39,695 nt of DNA from Halichondria panicea. Taxonomy: Eukaryota > Porifera > Demospongiae > Suberitida > Halichondriidae. Below, piece by piece: positions 20,717-33,700 of this stretch; positions within the stretch are counted from its first letter, which is position 1; each line of letters begins with the position of its first letter. The DNA is taken from assembly GCF_963675165.1 (NCBI RefSeq), contig NC_087379.1:8443839-8483533 (forward strand), read 5' to 3'. The position numbers were made by a program, and so were the translations under genes. Under the pieces are notes generated by a model. That model ran no database searches. It saw only the letters and a list, made by a program, of their open reading frames with translations, and was not told the DNA's origin.

Positions 20717-21576
20717 GTACCTCAGTGGCCTGAATGTCAGGATCAGTCACTGTATTGGTCATCTCTTTAGCAACGCTTTGAACTGATGTCTGTTGAAACT
20801 CTTCCACCCAACGTTGCTCTTCCCTACAAAAGAGGGCGTGGCATTGTAGGAGAAACAATATTCAATAACTGCTTTACTTAGGCCACAATACACAGTAATA
20901 ATAAACCCAGCAATGAGACCACTCACGATGTCCTAGAAGACTCAAACTCTCTGATCCAAGATGACTCTAGTGTAGGAGGAGGTTGTGGGTGGGAGAACTC
21001 AGTCACCCACTCACCCACTTCTATACGAATTGTGAGTGTGAGTGGGTGTGGTGTGGTGTGGGTGGGGCTCACCTGTGCTAGTGTCAGGTGGTGCTTGTGC
21101 TCTGTGCAGGAGAGAGCTCATTCTAAAGGTCTGTGGCACTCGTGATTCTCCCAAGAACTCCCCCACCAACTACACATACATAGTGATGGGGTCAAGGGTC
21201 AAATAAGCTCACCTGTTGGGCTGTCTCTCCACCACCCTGCACACACCATCACAGGTTACATACACCCACGCACACACAATGGAGCACTTACCACTAGTCC
21301 CGTTACTTCTGTCAGCCTGTCCCCATCCAAACCTCCCTGCACACAGTACACACATGACTAGCTAGTTGTACACACACAGTACACACATGACTAGCTAGTT
21401 GTACACACACAGTACACATGACGTACTTTATATACCTCCCCACACACACACACACACATGACTAGGCTCACTTGTAGCATAGACTTCTGCTGTGTGAAGT
21501 GAGAGGTCCATTGTACTAGAGGATTAGCTGCCCCACACTCGCTCTCCACTAGAGGACGAAGTCCTGATCCTGCCAT
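18466..21576 (-). CDS. PEX5: PEX5 peroxisomal targeting signal 1 receptor
   Basis: Sixteen exons on the minus strand: 21576-21472, 21336-21292, 21236-21213, 21169-21073, 21020-20927, 20823-20721, 20633-20577, 20502-20420, 20371-20179, 20100-20030, 19985-19904, 19775-19735, 19688-19629, 19090-18925, 18876-18719 and 18664-18466; 525 residues (human 639). The N-terminus has the conserved Cys in [14 protein letters not shown], the monoubiquitination site for receptor recycling. PEX14/PEX13-type WxxxF/Y motifs: WTSHF, WVTEF, WIREF, WVEEF, WSEQF, WLSEF. C-terminal TPRs: [82 protein letters not shown] and [19 protein letters not shown], then [12 protein letters not shown] and EFGL. Known role: binds SKL-type PTS1 cargo in the cytosol and docks at the peroxisome. 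Intron 13 holds tandem copies of the preceding exon end and a MITE. Confidence 0.96.
19091..19250 (+). repeat. GT/GGTGT-rich microsatellite next to the PEX5 exon 14 acceptor
   Basis: About 160 bp of (GT)n broken by GGTGTG, AC-rich on the coding strand, ending at the CACCAG acceptor of exon 14 (19090). Confidence 0.9.
19251..19455. mobile_element. 205-bp MITE with TA target-site duplication
   Basis: Left end CCGTATAGCAGGTAATTTTC; right end, reverse-complemented, CCGTATAGCGGGTTATTTTC, followed on both by GT(A/G)GGGTAAA: roughly 30-bp terminal inverted repeats. TA flanks both ends (19249-19250, 19456-19457). There is no transposase frame. The TA duplication and short non-coding body fit a Tc1/mariner-type MITE (family inferred). 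The empty site is preserved in sister tandem copies just downstream. Confidence 0.9.
19456..19665 (-). repeat. 85-bp triplication of PEX5 exon 13 end plus donor
   Basis: TACCTTGTCATGAAGGAGCC and the following AGTGAAGGGCTTGTC start at 19456, 19541 and 19626. The last is the true end of exon 13 (coding strand ...ATGACAAG|GTATAC). The other two sit in intron 13 with the same donor but with no AG acceptor before them. The spacer between copies is GT-rich. Confidence 0.92.
20662..20712 (+). repeat. (GA)n microsatellite in a PEX5 intron
   Basis: About 51 bp of uninterrupted GA; on the PEX5 strand it is (TC)n, a pyrimidine tract upstream of the next acceptor. Confidence 0.95.
21336..21420. repeat. 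Short direct duplication in PEX5 intron 1
   Basis: CAGTACACACATGACTAGCT plus AGTTGTACACACA occurs twice in a row, with a third partial CAGTACACATGAC copy after it. Confidence 0.8.
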
Positions 21577-21696
21577 CTTGTCAGTTAGCAGAATACAAGC
21601 CACTCCCACTTCGTTCACATTGGGGGCGTGGCTGGTACACTCAGAGCTGTGAAAGTAGCTAGCTAGCTACTGACTAGACTGTCGACTCGACTAGCA
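21577..21696. promoter_or_regulatory. Bidirectional promoter/5'UTR region, PEX5 / PDE6D
   Basis: 120 bp between the two opposed ATGs. TAGCTAGCTAGCTA lies at about 21656-21669. No core promoter motif can be assigned with confidence. Confidence 0.55.
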
Positions 21697-22369
<673 letters not shown>

Positions 22370-22505
22370 TGACACTGCTCAAACTCAACAAAATATCACT
22401 TGTATAATTATAATAACAAATATATAAACATGATTAAATTTTGATAACTCTGGGAACAACTTTTAATGATAATTATAAACACACAATAATATTGTCTAGT
22501 GTTGT
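22370..22505. other. Convergent 3' region of PDE6D and the PLEKHM2-like gene
   Basis: 136 bp, AT-rich; a minus-strand ATTAAA (22462-22467) may be the PLEKHM2-like poly(A) signal. Nothing else seen. Confidence 0.45.
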
Positions 22506-25062
22506 TCAGAAGGTGGCACTGTAAGTGAACTCTGACCTGCCTCTAGTTACACTGTCACTACGATACCTGCTGTTAGTCATTAGGTCTACAGCTTTGTGAG
22601 CTTTGCCTTGTAGGGCAGGGTCAGATACTTGTCCAGGGGTCAATTGTATCTGGAATTCTTGCTCCCACGTCCGACACACATCTCTCTCAAACTTGAGCAG
22701 TTCGTATGCTGAGTTGAAACAGAGCAGCCACACACCTTGATCAGAGCCATGATCATACTCCTGTGTAGGGGGACACATCTACACACACTAGTTATATTGT
22801 GCGTGTGTGCGTGTGTGTGTGTTGGAGGGGTTGAAACAAAAAAGTGAGGAAATGCCTTATCTGATGTAGAATTGGGTAACTACTTCTCCTAAAATAATAT
22901 TGTTTGTATAATGGTTGCAGTTATTATAACTCACCACAGTACAATAGAGAGGCAAGGTGCTGTCAACACAGAGGCCATTGAGGTCAGTCACTCTGCAGCT
23001 GGTGACCAGTTGGACACTGTCTGTAGTCCAATCCTCCAACAGAATGTGCAGCATATTTTGAGTTAGAAGAAGTGCACAGTTAAGACAAGTCCTGAGGTGT
23101 CCTGGTGATGTCTGTGTGTGTGTGTGTGTGTGTGCGTGGGCGTGTGTGTGTGAAACATCTAACATACCTCTTGTCCAATAACAGCCTCACAGAGAGCTTG
23201 CAGCCATTTGGTGAGCTGGTCCTCAGAAGGTGCTGCCAACAGCAAAGAGGTGCCCTCACCAAACACTATCTGCACACCACTAGTCAACCATGGTACTAAT
23301 TGAGGACTATACTCACTGATATTGTAAAGGGCTTGCTCTCCCCAGACACTCTTGTACAGCCACCACAGTTGCGAATAGTGTACACACTCTTGGCAGTAGA
23401 GTCTCCCTCACTAGAGTACTGATACAGGGAACCTGACCTACACCCACGCACACACACTAGAGTCATGTAAGCAACACCCACGCACTTACTTGAGCTCAAA
23501 GTAGCCTTGTTTCCAAACAGGGAGGCCCAGAACATTGGCTGATTTGACAAACAGACTTCCTGCAACCCCAGGCCTGGATCGCCGTGCAGCTTTGGCCACA
23601 AAGGCTGGAGGCTCTCCACTCACTTGCTCCCAGTTGACTAGAGAATAAAGTACAACCTCCATACTTGTCTGAAGAGGGCAACATATCATACTTGTACATG
23701 GAGGTAGGAGCACTTACATGGCTCCCCAGCTTAATGAGTTCCTTCTCAATAGCTTCAGTACGAACATCATCATCTCGATTGAGTGGAATGGAGCGCAGGA
23801 AGCCAGGACAAACACCAGCAGCTGAACACACTGTCTCTACAATTCCACGCGAGACTGCTTCCCTCCCAGTCAATAGCACACATCTCTCAGTACATGCATA
23901 CACAAGACCCAGGCTCTGCCATCCAAGACCAATCTACACACACACACACACACACACAATAGCTACTATAATTATTATAATTATAGCTTACAACAATGTG
24001 GTCCATTTGAGGGTATTGGATGTCCAACTCTTTGGAATAGTTTCCCTCAATTCCATCTAGTGTAACAGAAGGTCATACTTGCTAGCTATATAGTATAAGC
24101 TCACCTTTCCTCAATATGTAGACCCCTCTATCTGTGATGAGGCAGTAAGCAATCCTCTGGAGACCAACACCAGATGGTGTGGCCAACTGCACAAGCTAAT
24201 AAAACATTGAACAGGAATTAGTACATACAACTGTCATTCATAGCTCACTCTTAGTGGTTGCTCATTGTCCTCAGAGAGCACATCTAGTGAGAGCACTAGA
24301 CGCGTTGTTTCATCTATCACAATATCAGACGCTCTCTTGTCAGCATCACTTATGATCATCCTGGCATCAGTACCACCATCAGCCGTTCCAGTACCACCAT
24401 CAGTCTCTTCTGTGCCAGTTCCCATTGTGATAACAGGTTCAGTTTTAATGATCTCTGTGCTGGTACATGTAACTGGCTCTTTGCTCGGTTCCTCCTTCTC
24501 TGGATAGAGCTCTTGCTCTTGTTCTTGGTGTACTGGCTCTTGCTCTTGTTCTTGTTCTTGGTGTACTGGCTCTTGCTCTTGTTCTTGTTCTTGGTGTACT
24601 GGCTCTTGCTCTTGTTCTTGGTGTACTGGCTCTTGCTCTTGCTCTTGGGGTTGGTGTACTGGCTCTTGTTCTTGTTTTTGGTGTACTGGCTCTTGCTCTT
24701 GTTCTTGTTCTTGGTGTACTGGCTCTTGTTCTTGTTCTTGGTGTACTGGCTCTTGCTCTTGCTCTTGGGGTTGGTGTACTGGCTCTTGCTCTTGCTCTTG
24801 GGGTTGGTGGTTAGGGTGTTGTGTGTCTGCTGCTGCTGCAGTAGTCGCAAGTTTGGGAGTCTTTTTTTTCTTCTTTCGTGCCTTTTTTTGCTTGCGGGTT
24901 ACTATTTCCTCTTCATCTTCTTTGTCAGCGTACATTCTCTGAATAAAGGTGATGGGTGGAGTTTGTGTGCTCCCTTGAGTGTCTGAGTGGTTATCAAAGG
25001 AGCCAGTGGATCCAACAGCCATGTTGCTCAGGAAAGAAGGTTCAATGTCTGCAAATGCACAT

Positions 25063-25125
<63 letters not shown>

Positions 25126-26042
25126 TGCTTACCTGGGGTGAGCTCATTGCCTTGAGATATACCAAGCTTTGGAGAAGGTTGTGAAGGAGCAAAGTCTAGG
25201 TAGTCACAATCCTGAGATAGTTATATTAGAATAAGAGGACATGATTATAACACCAATCATACCACAGCCAGCTCAAATGAGATAAAGTCGAGACCAGAAA
25301 CAAGTGTTTGAAGGACCACCAGTCGCTACATATACAGGCAGGGTTAGTTAGAGTGATAGTGGGTTATGTGTCACCTCTAGATCTCTCAGGAAAGACTCTC
25401 TGTGGACAAGGATCATTGTCAGTATAATGCACATGAATGGCATTATCTTACTGTAAGTAGTATCCCTTGACCACATCTTGGTTGTCTACAACCATTCTCA
25501 CATAGCTCTCCAGTGCTTGTTCATTGAGTGCAGTACACAACCAGGCTCGTCCTGCAAGGCAAGGTAAGGTAAGGTGGGACACACACACACACACACACAC
25601 AACCAGGCCCGTCCTTGCAAGGCAAGGTAAGGTAAGGTGGGACACACACACACACACCTCTACCAATGTCCAGATGCACATTACTAAGAGAACTCAAGTA
25701 TTGGACTGCCTCTGACCGAGTGAAGTAGACCACAAACGGCCAATATCCACACACAGAGTCTCGTAACCTGTGTGCGTGTGTGTGTGTGTGTGAGTTGGTG
25801 ATGGGGGAACAAACCCACCCATGCATGAAGACTCGATCAAGGTGTTCACAGAGAGCCTGGGCTGGAGCATGATGACTGCTCACCATATCAACAACTGTAG
25901 ACATGTCACTTTGCAAAGACTGCAACTGTCGAGGGCACAACATAAAGAGACAAGTAGAGATGGTGACTGTATTCTATACCTGCTTCACATCTCGGGCGAT
26001 GTGCTCCAGTAGAACGTCTTTCTGTCTAATGATGGCTGACAT
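22506..26042 (-). CDS. PLEKHM2: PLEKHM2/SKIP-like RUN and PH domain protein
   Basis: Sixteen exons on the minus strand: 26042-25980, 25925-25819, 25767-25658, 25551-25452, 25399-25375, 25325-25263, 25211-25133, 25048-24249, 24195-24105, 24056-23992, 23933-23718, 23668-23490, 23437-23317, 23269-23168, 23111-22935 and 22778-22506; 856 residues (human 1019). The N-terminal RUN domain reads VLLEHIARDVKQLQSL, ALCEHLDRVFMHGLRDSVCG, YWPFVVYFTRSEA, GRAWLCTALNEQALESYVRM and LVSGLDFISFELAV. Exon 8 is a low-complexity linker with KQKKARKKKKKTPK and a Gln/Glu repeat. A PH-containing C-terminal region follows (VWKQGYFELK...NCGGCTRVSGESKPFTIS), then RYRSDSVTRGRSEF. Known role: human SKIP links ARL8 on lysosomes to kinesin-1. 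No clear WD/WE kinesin-binding motif was checked. PLEKHM1 is less likely because the C-terminal part matches PLEKHM2. Confidence 0.9.
24505..24805 (-). repeat. Gln/Glu coding repeat in the PLEKHM2-like linker
   Basis: About ten in-frame units of QEQEQEPVHQ with variable numbers of QE/EQ (some units begin PQEQEQE or have K for E). The array lies inside exon 8 between the Lys-rich stretch and a Thr/Gly-rich segment, in the disordered linker between RUN and PH. Confidence 0.9.
25074..25125 (+). repeat. (GT)n microsatellite in a PLEKHM2-like intron
   Basis: About 50 bp of GT next to the exon 7 donor (coding strand GTAAGCACGCGCACACAC). Confidence 0.9.
25539..25655 (-). repeat. Tandem duplication of the PLEKHM2-like exon 4 acceptor region
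   Basis: AACCAGGCTCGTCCTGCAAG, GCAAGGTAAGGTAAGGTGGG and an AC run occur at about 25540-25600 and again at about 25600-25655. On the coding strand the real acceptor is CTTGCAG|GACGAGCC. The upstream copy has one extra base at the junction (TTGCAAGGACGGGCC), so its AG is shifted and weakened. Confidence 0.85.
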
Positions 26043-26911
26043 TGTTAAAAAAATGGTCGGCGTTTAATCGAGCATTTGGCTTAGCCTCGAGACGGTCAGC
26101 CCCGCCCACTATTAGCTTTGGAGGAATAATAGTGAGTGGGTGGCTTACAAGAAAAGTTGCTGACTGCAGCCTCTCTCTCCTCCATGGCCGGCCCTAGAGA
26201 TGCATATGGCTGCCTACAGATGAATATACTTACACTGTTAGTTGTCGCGCATGTCATGATAGAGCACATGTCATTTGCAGCCACGAGACAAAGAGAGAAC
26301 AAGACTAGGTGTACCGGGGCCCTGCCGGCTGTCTCCTTGTAGGTCAGTCATGGTGCTATACTATAGCCTATAGCTAGCAAGGTGGTAGTTGGACATTATA
26401 TATAGTGACAGCCTTGTGTTAAAGTAGCTCTGTGTATACTGTCCTTATATTGTTCTCTCATGTCTTACTCACAGATAACTACTCAACGCTGCACAGCACA
26501 GGATTCAGCATTCAACCACTCTCATACTTTTATTGTCATTTCATCTTTTATGGGGGACGCCCCACTCTTAATTTTTATCACTGAATGGCTGCTGACGTAC
26601 GTATATATAAGAGCACTACAAGATACGACAGGAAAGGGTCAGTATAATAATTATGTAAGTGATGTAGTGTACTATCTTCTGGTATTCAGCCCCTTTAATG
26701 AGCACAGGATTATATAGATCTCCAAGCCATTAGTTACATCACTATAATTATGCAATTATCTGCTGTATTTCATATTGTAATGATTCATTGGGTACTGAAT
26801 TTATATGGATGTATGGATGGTGCTATGCCTTCCAGGCCGCAACATAGAATGCTGGCTTTCTGATCGAGGAGGAGATGATCTGTTATTGGCCGGGGATGGA
26901 GTCCTCTGAGA
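26043..26911. other. Gene-poor transition into the subtelomere
   Basis: Presumed promoter of the PLEKHM2-like gene at its left edge, then about 850 bp of mostly AT-rich unique sequence. Short open frames exist on both strands but none joins into a credible gene. A CG-richer stretch at 26170-26340 contains GCCGGC and ATGGCCGGCC. Confidence 0.4.
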
Positions 26912-29900
26912 GACAAAGGGCCAGTTACTGTATCATGTATGAATATTCTGTTGCTTGTACATTTCGTAGCAATTGACTCTAGAGTAGCATCTTGAGCTCC
27001 CCTTTCTTCATCACTCAATCTGCAGGCAGTGTATGTGATTTTCTGACAGGAAAGGCTACTCTAAACAGAGGGAGTCGGCCACACAAGGTATAGTCTAATA
27101 ATTATTGTGCAGTACTAGATGATCTTCTCTGTTTTGGGTCAGATGCAATTGCCTTGAATCACTAGCCAGTTTAAAACATTTCTTCTACTCTTGGCTTAAG
27201 AAATTGTATTTTATTATTGTACCAGCATTAGGTAGTTAACTCCACTTATGCATTGACCTCTACGTGTAGCGGTTATTTGAGCCCTCGAGAAATGTTGTAT
27301 AGTTGTTCACATTTCAATGCCAGGAAACCATAGCTTTGCATAGTGCGTGGGAGTGTCTTCCATTTGTATTACATGAAGTGTGAAGTGTGTTTGTACAGAG
27401 AGGACTCCCATGGTGGCAATGAATGTGAGGCAATGATCTGATGATGGCTCCACTGCTCTGATGGACCAATGCAGGAGAAGTTATTCTGTATAATTATTAC
27501 ACTAAATTAATGTATGCCACTGTTTGGATCGGTTTCTGTTCTGCTCAGCTTCTTCCTCCAACTTGCTTACGCAGGCTAAGCTTATTCTTAGTTCATTCTT
27601 AGTTCATTCTATAGTCTAGTATTATTGTCGGTTTGGTTGTTTGATGTTTTTCACCTGGTCATACGGAATCACTTCATTATTATCAGTGCAGACCACACCT
27701 CTATCCACACATTGTATCTGCACATCCTGTATATAATTATGGGGCCACACCCCCACTCACTGTACTGATATGTGGTCACACCCACATACATGGTAACCCT
27801 CTTGACCACACCCCCACCCATGCATTGTATCGTACATGCTGTGTTTTTGTGTACAGTACACATCATCCGTGTCTTTATCCCCACACCTAGTCGGAGGGAG
27901 CAGCAAGTTCTACTAAGAGCCAGCATCACCAACTAACCAACACACTACAAGACCTACCTACTACCAGCTAGGACAGCACACCACCCGGGACAGACTCTAC
28001 TATACCATGTAATACGCCTTTGTATTACGATCATGATACAATTTGCTGCCCTCCCTCGCCAATGGATTGAATAATTATGGACACTCGCAGGACAACTAAG
28101 AGACTGACACACAATAATAGACACCAAAGGGCCAGTTACTGTATCATGTACGAATATTCTGTTGCTTGTACATTTCGTAATGTAATTGACTGTAGAGTAG
28201 CATTTTGAGCTCCCCTTTCTTCATCACTCAATCTGCAGGCAGTGTATGTGATTTTCTGACAGGAAAGGCTACTCTAAACAGAGGGAGTCGGCCACACAAG
28301 GTATAGTCTAATAATTATTGTACAGTACTAGATGATCTTCTCTGTTTTGGGTCAGATGCAATTGCCTTCAATCACTAGCCAGTTTAAAACATTTCTTCTA
28401 CTCTTGGCTTAAGAAATTGTATTTTATTATTGTACCAGCATTAGGTAGTTAACTCCACTTATGCATTGACCTCTACGTGTAGCGGGAAAGTTCGTTATTT
28501 GAGCCCTCAAGAAATGTTGTATAGTTGTTCACATTTCAATGCCAGGAAACCATAGCTTTGCATGGTGCGTGGGAGTGTCTTCCATTTATATTACATGAAG
28601 TGTGAAGTGTGTTGTAAGTTTATACAGAGAGGACTCCCATGGTGGCAATGATCTGATGATGGCTCCACTGCTCTGATGGACCAATGCAGGAGAAGTTATT
28701 CTGTATAATTATTACACTAAATTAATGTATGCCACTGTTTGGATCGGTTTCTGTTCTGCTCAGCTTCTTCCTCCAACTTGCTTACGCAGGCTAAGCTTAT
28801 TCTTAATTAGTTCATTCTTAGTTCATTCTATAGTCTAGTATTATTGTCGGTTTGGTTGTTTGATGTTTTTCACCTGGTCATACGGAATCACTTCATTAAT
28901 TTTTATACAGTGCAGACCACACCTCTATCCACACATTGTACCTGCACATCCTGTATATATGGGGCCACACCCCCACTCACTGTACTGATATGTGGTCACA
29001 CCCCCATACATGGTAACCCTCTTGACCACACCCCAATCCTATGCTGTGTTTTTGTGTACAGTACACACATCATCCGTGTCTTTATCCCCACACCTAGTCG
29101 GAGGGAGCAGCAAGTTCTACTAAGAGCCAGCATCACCCACTAACCAACACTCTACAAGACCTACCTACTACCAGCTAGGACAGCACACCACCCGGGACAG
29201 ACTCTACTATACCCATGTAATACGCCTTTGTATTACGATCATGATACAATTTGCTGCCCTCCCTCGCCAATGGATTGAATAATTATGGACACTCGCAGGA
29301 CAACTAAGAGACTGACACACAATAATAGACACCAAAGGTCCAGTTACTGTATCATGTACGAATATTCTGTTGCTTGTACATTTCGTAACATTATCAGTAA
29401 TTGACTGTAGAGTAGCATCTTGAGCTCCCCTTTCTTCATCACTCAATCTGCAGGCAGTGTATGTGATTTTCTGACAGGAAAGGCTACTCTAAACAAAGGG
29501 AGTCGGCCACACAAGGTATAGTCTGATAATTATTGTACGGTACCTTCTCTGTTTTGGGTCAGATGCAATTGCCTTCAATCACTAGCCAGTTTAAAACATT
29601 TCTTCTACTCTTGGCTTAAGAAATTGTATTTTATTATTGTACCAGCATTAGGTAGTTAACTCCACTTATGCATTGACCTCTACTACTGTGTAGCGGGAAA
29701 GTTCATTATTTGAGCCCTCGAGAAATGTTGTATAGTTGTTCACATTTCAATGCCAGGAAACCATAGCTTTGCATGGTGCGTGGGAGTGTCTTCCATTTTT
29801 ATTACATGAAGTGTGAAGTGTGTTGTAAGTTTGTATAGAGAGGACTCCCATGGTGGCAATGATCTGATGATGGCTCCACTGCTCTGATGGACCAATGCAG

Positions 29901-30544
29901 GAGAAGTTATTCTGTATAATTATTACACTAAATTAATGTATGCCACTGTTTGGATCGGTTTCTGTTCTGCTCAGCTTCTTCCTCCAACTTGCTTACGCAG
30001 GCTAAGCTTATTCTTAGTTCATTCTTAGTTCATTCTATAGTCTAGTATATTGTCGGTTTGGTTGTTTTATGTTTTTCACCTGGTCATACGGAATCACTTC
30101 ATTATTATCAGTGCAGACCACACCTCTATCCACACATTGTACCTGCACATCCTGTATATATGGGGCCACACCCCCACTCACTGTACTGATATGTGGTCAC
30201 ACCCCCATACATGGTAACCCTCTTGACCACACCCCAACCCATGCATTGTGTCGTACATGCTGTGTTTTTGTGTACAGTACACACATCATCCGTGTCTTTA
30301 TCCCCACACCTAGTCGGAGGGAGCAGCAAGTTCTACTAAGAGCCAGCATCACCAACTAACCAACACTACAAGACCTACCTACTACCAGCTAGGACAGCAC
30401 ACCACCCGGGACAGACTCTACTATACCATGTAATACGCCTTTTTATTACGATCATGATACAATTTGCTGCCCTCCCTTGCCCATGGATTGAATAATTATG
30501 GACACTCGCAGGACAACTAAGAGACTGACACACAATAATAGACA
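26912..30544. repeat. Three head-to-tail ~1.2-kb subtelomeric units
   Basis: Units at about 26912-28119, 28120-29328 and 29329-30544, each starting near CAAAGG(G/T)CCAGTTACTG and ending with ACTGACACACAATAATAGAC. They are very similar, with small indels. Shared landmarks include GCAGGCAGTGTATGTGATTT, GAGGACTCCCATGGTGGCAA and CCACACCTAGTCGGAGGGAG. Open frames of 80-99 codons occur on both strands but are not conserved in all copies, and none was recognised. A stretch translating as CLxSLASLKHFFYSWLKKLYF is weakly like the C-terminal tail of some LINE ORF2 proteins (very tentative). Confidence 0.9.
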
Positions 30545-30749
30545 CCTAACTGCATTTTTGCCATTAATATAATAAAAATAATTTTGCCATTAATTAATCA
30601 TTAATTATAGCGGAATCATGCATGCCTGCATGATAGTAGTCTCATGAATGAGTCGTCCTTTGTCCCACATGCATGCCTGCATATGATATAGTAGTCTCAT
30701 GAATGAGTCGCCCTTTGTCCCAAAGAATAGCCCCGCCCACTTACTATGA
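30545..30749. repeat. Spacer with a ~50-bp direct duplication
   Basis: GCATGCCTGCAT...TAGTCTCATGAATGAGTCGT/C plus CCTTTGTCCC occurs at about 30620-30667 and again at 30670-30720. AT-rich otherwise. Confidence 0.8.
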
Positions 30750-33700
30750 GTGCTTTTTAAATATGCTTGTAGCTGTGTACGTGTATGGCAGCATGATGGC
30801 TACTCTATCCCTCTCTCTGCAACGGAGGGAGTACCACCATACAATGGACCAACCAACCACTCCATCATCCTGCCACTTGAACAGGAGGAGAGAGTGCTAC
30901 CTATTCCAGTGGGTAAGTTACTGTGTGTTAATATTATTATTAAATAGCTTTGAGCTTGTGTGCATGGATTATCTTTGTATCTAGGTTAGTACTGATTAGA
31001 GCGTTGTACAGTTGGGATCATGCCTCAGGGTGATGTAGAGCCTGTGCTAGGCCCTGCCTTAGGGACTAGCTGTGACTCTGTTGACCTGTTGTATGATCAG
31101 CAAGTCGAGCGTCTTGAGCGATCCTTACCTTTGGGAAAACTTGACAGTATAGCCTCTGTTCGATTTCTAGATTCCTTGTTTTTGGGATTCTGCCATCGCG
31201 TTGCGGTATCGGTAGCCCTGAAGGCATGGGATTTAGAAATCGGAACAGAGCAATACTGCCCAGTGGGGGCGCAATGATACTTAATGGTGATTGGACAGGA
31301 ATGAGGCAGAATAGCTACGTTGTCATGACCCGATCGTACCGAGCATGCCACATGTCCTGGCACAGGTTCTATGTTGTTCTGAGACATGATACCTAACTGT
31401 TTACTGTTTACCTTGTTCTGTACTCTCTAGGGGTGTACAGTAATTAGGGTGGTACAACCACCAAGGCGAGTGTATGCTGTGTGGTGTATGGGTGACTATT
31501 CTATCCCTCTCTCTCTCTTCATGTGCAACGGAGGGAGTACCACCATAGAATGGACCAACCAACCACTCCATCATCCTGCCACTTGAACAGGAGGAGACCT
31601 CCTACCTATTCCAGTGGGTAAGTTACTGTGTGTTAATTATAAAATAACTTTGAGCTTGTGTGCATGGCAGGTGGCCCATTATCTTTGTATCTAGGTTAGT
31701 ACTGATTAGAGCTTTGTACAGTTGGGATCATGCCTCAGAGTGATGTAGAGCCTGTGCTAGGCCCTGCCTTAGGGACTAGCTGTGACCCTGTTAACCTGTT
31801 GTATGATCAGCAAGTCGAGCGTCTTGAGCAATCCTTACCTTTGGGAAAACTTGACAGTATAGCCTCTGTTCGATTTCTAGATTCCTTGCTTTTGGGATCC
31901 TGCCATCGCGTTGCGGTATCGGTAGCCCTGAAGGCATGGGATTTAGAAATCGGAACAGAGCAATACTGCCCAGTGGGGGCGCAATGACACTTACTGGTGA
32001 TTGGACAGGAATGATGCAGAATAGCTACGTTGTCATGACCCGATCGTACCGAGCATGCCACATGTCCTGGCACAGATTCTATGTTGTTCTGAGACATGAT
32101 ACCTAACTGTTCACTGTTTACCTTGTTCTGTACTCTCTAGGGGTGTACAGTAATTAGGGTGTATGCTGTGCTTATGCTTGTAGCTGTGTGGTGTATGGGT
32201 GACTATTCTATCCCTCTCTCTCTCTCTCTTCATGTGCAACGGAGGGAGTACCACCATAGAATGGACCAACCAACCACTCCTGCCACTTGAACAGGAGGAG
32301 ACCTCCATTGAGTGCTACCTATTCCAGTGGGTAAGTTACTGTGTGTTAATTATAAAATAACTTTGAGCTTGTGTGCATGGCAGGTGGCTTTGTATCTAGG
32401 TTAGTACTGATTAGAGCTTGCCTCAGGGTGATGTAGAGCCTGTGCTAGGCCCTGCCTTAGGGACTAGCTGTGACCCTGTTGACCTGTTGTATGATCAGCA
32501 AGTCGAGCGTCTTGAGCGATCCTTACCTTTGGGAAAACTTGACAGTATAGCCTCTGTTTGATTTCTAGATTCCTTGCTTTTGGGATCCTGCCATCGCGTT
32601 GCGGTATCGGTAGCCCTGAAGGCAGGGGATTTAGAAATCGGAACAGAGCAATACTGCCCAGTGGGGGCGCAATGACACTTACTGGTGATTGGACAGGAAT
32701 GAAACAGAATAGCTACGTTGTCATGACCCGATCGTACCGAGCATGCCACATGTCCTGGCACAGGATTTATATTGTTCTGAGACATGATACCTAACTGTTT
32801 ACTGTTTACCTTGTTCTGTACTGGTGTACAGTAATTAGGGTGGTACGAGTGTATGCTGTGCTTATGCTTGTAGCTGTGTGGTGTATGGGTGACTATTCTA
32901 TCCCTCTCTCTCTCTCTTCATGTGCAACGGAGGGAGTACCACATAGAATGGACCAACCAACCACTCCATCATCCTGCCACTTGAACAGGAGAAGACCTCC
33001 ATTGACTATTCCAGTGGGTAAGGTTAATTATAAAATAACTTTGAGCTTGTGTGCATGGCAGGTGGCCCATTATCTTTGTATCTAGGTTTGTATCTAGGTT
33101 AGTACTGATTAGAGCTTTGTACAGTTAGGATCATGCCTCAGGGTGATGTAGAGCCTGTGCTAGGCCCTGCCTTAGGGACTAGCTGTGACCCTGTTGACCT
33201 GTTGTATGATCAGCAAGTCAAGCGTCTTGAGCGATCCTTACCTTTGGGAAAACTTGACAGTATAGCCTCTGTTCGATTTCTAGATTCCTTGCTTTTGGGA
33301 TCCTGCCATCGCGTTGCGGTATCGGTAGCCCTGAAGGCATGGGATTTAGAAATCGGAACAGAGCAATACTGCCCAGTGGGGGCGCAATGACACTTACTGG
33401 TGATTGGACAGGAATGAGGCAGAATAGCTACGTTGTCATGACCCGATCGTACCGAGCATGCCACATGTCCTGGCACAGGTTCTATATTGTTCTGAGACAT
33501 GATACCTAACTGTTTACTGTTTACCTTGTTCTGTACTCTCTAGGGGTGTACAGTAATTAGGGTGGTACAACCAAGGCGAGTGTATGCTGTGCTTATGCTT
33601 GTAGCTGTGTGGTGTATGGGTGACTATTCTATCCCTCTCTCTCTCTTCATGTGCAACGGAGGGAGTACCACCATACAATGGATCAACCAACCACTCCATC

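Noticed and set aside
24356-24986. Long Ser/Lys/Asn and Leu-rich frames opposite or beside the PLEKHM2-like linker
   Set aside because: Alternative-frame shadows of the Gln/Glu coding repeat in exon 8.
26096-26342. Small gene divergent from the PLEKHM2-like gene
   Set aside because: Short frames on both strands, no consistent splice phases and no recognisable protein.
27660-27960. tRNA or RNA gene in the 1.2-kb units
   Set aside because: No cloverleaf, A/B-box pair or known RNA motif could be built by eye.
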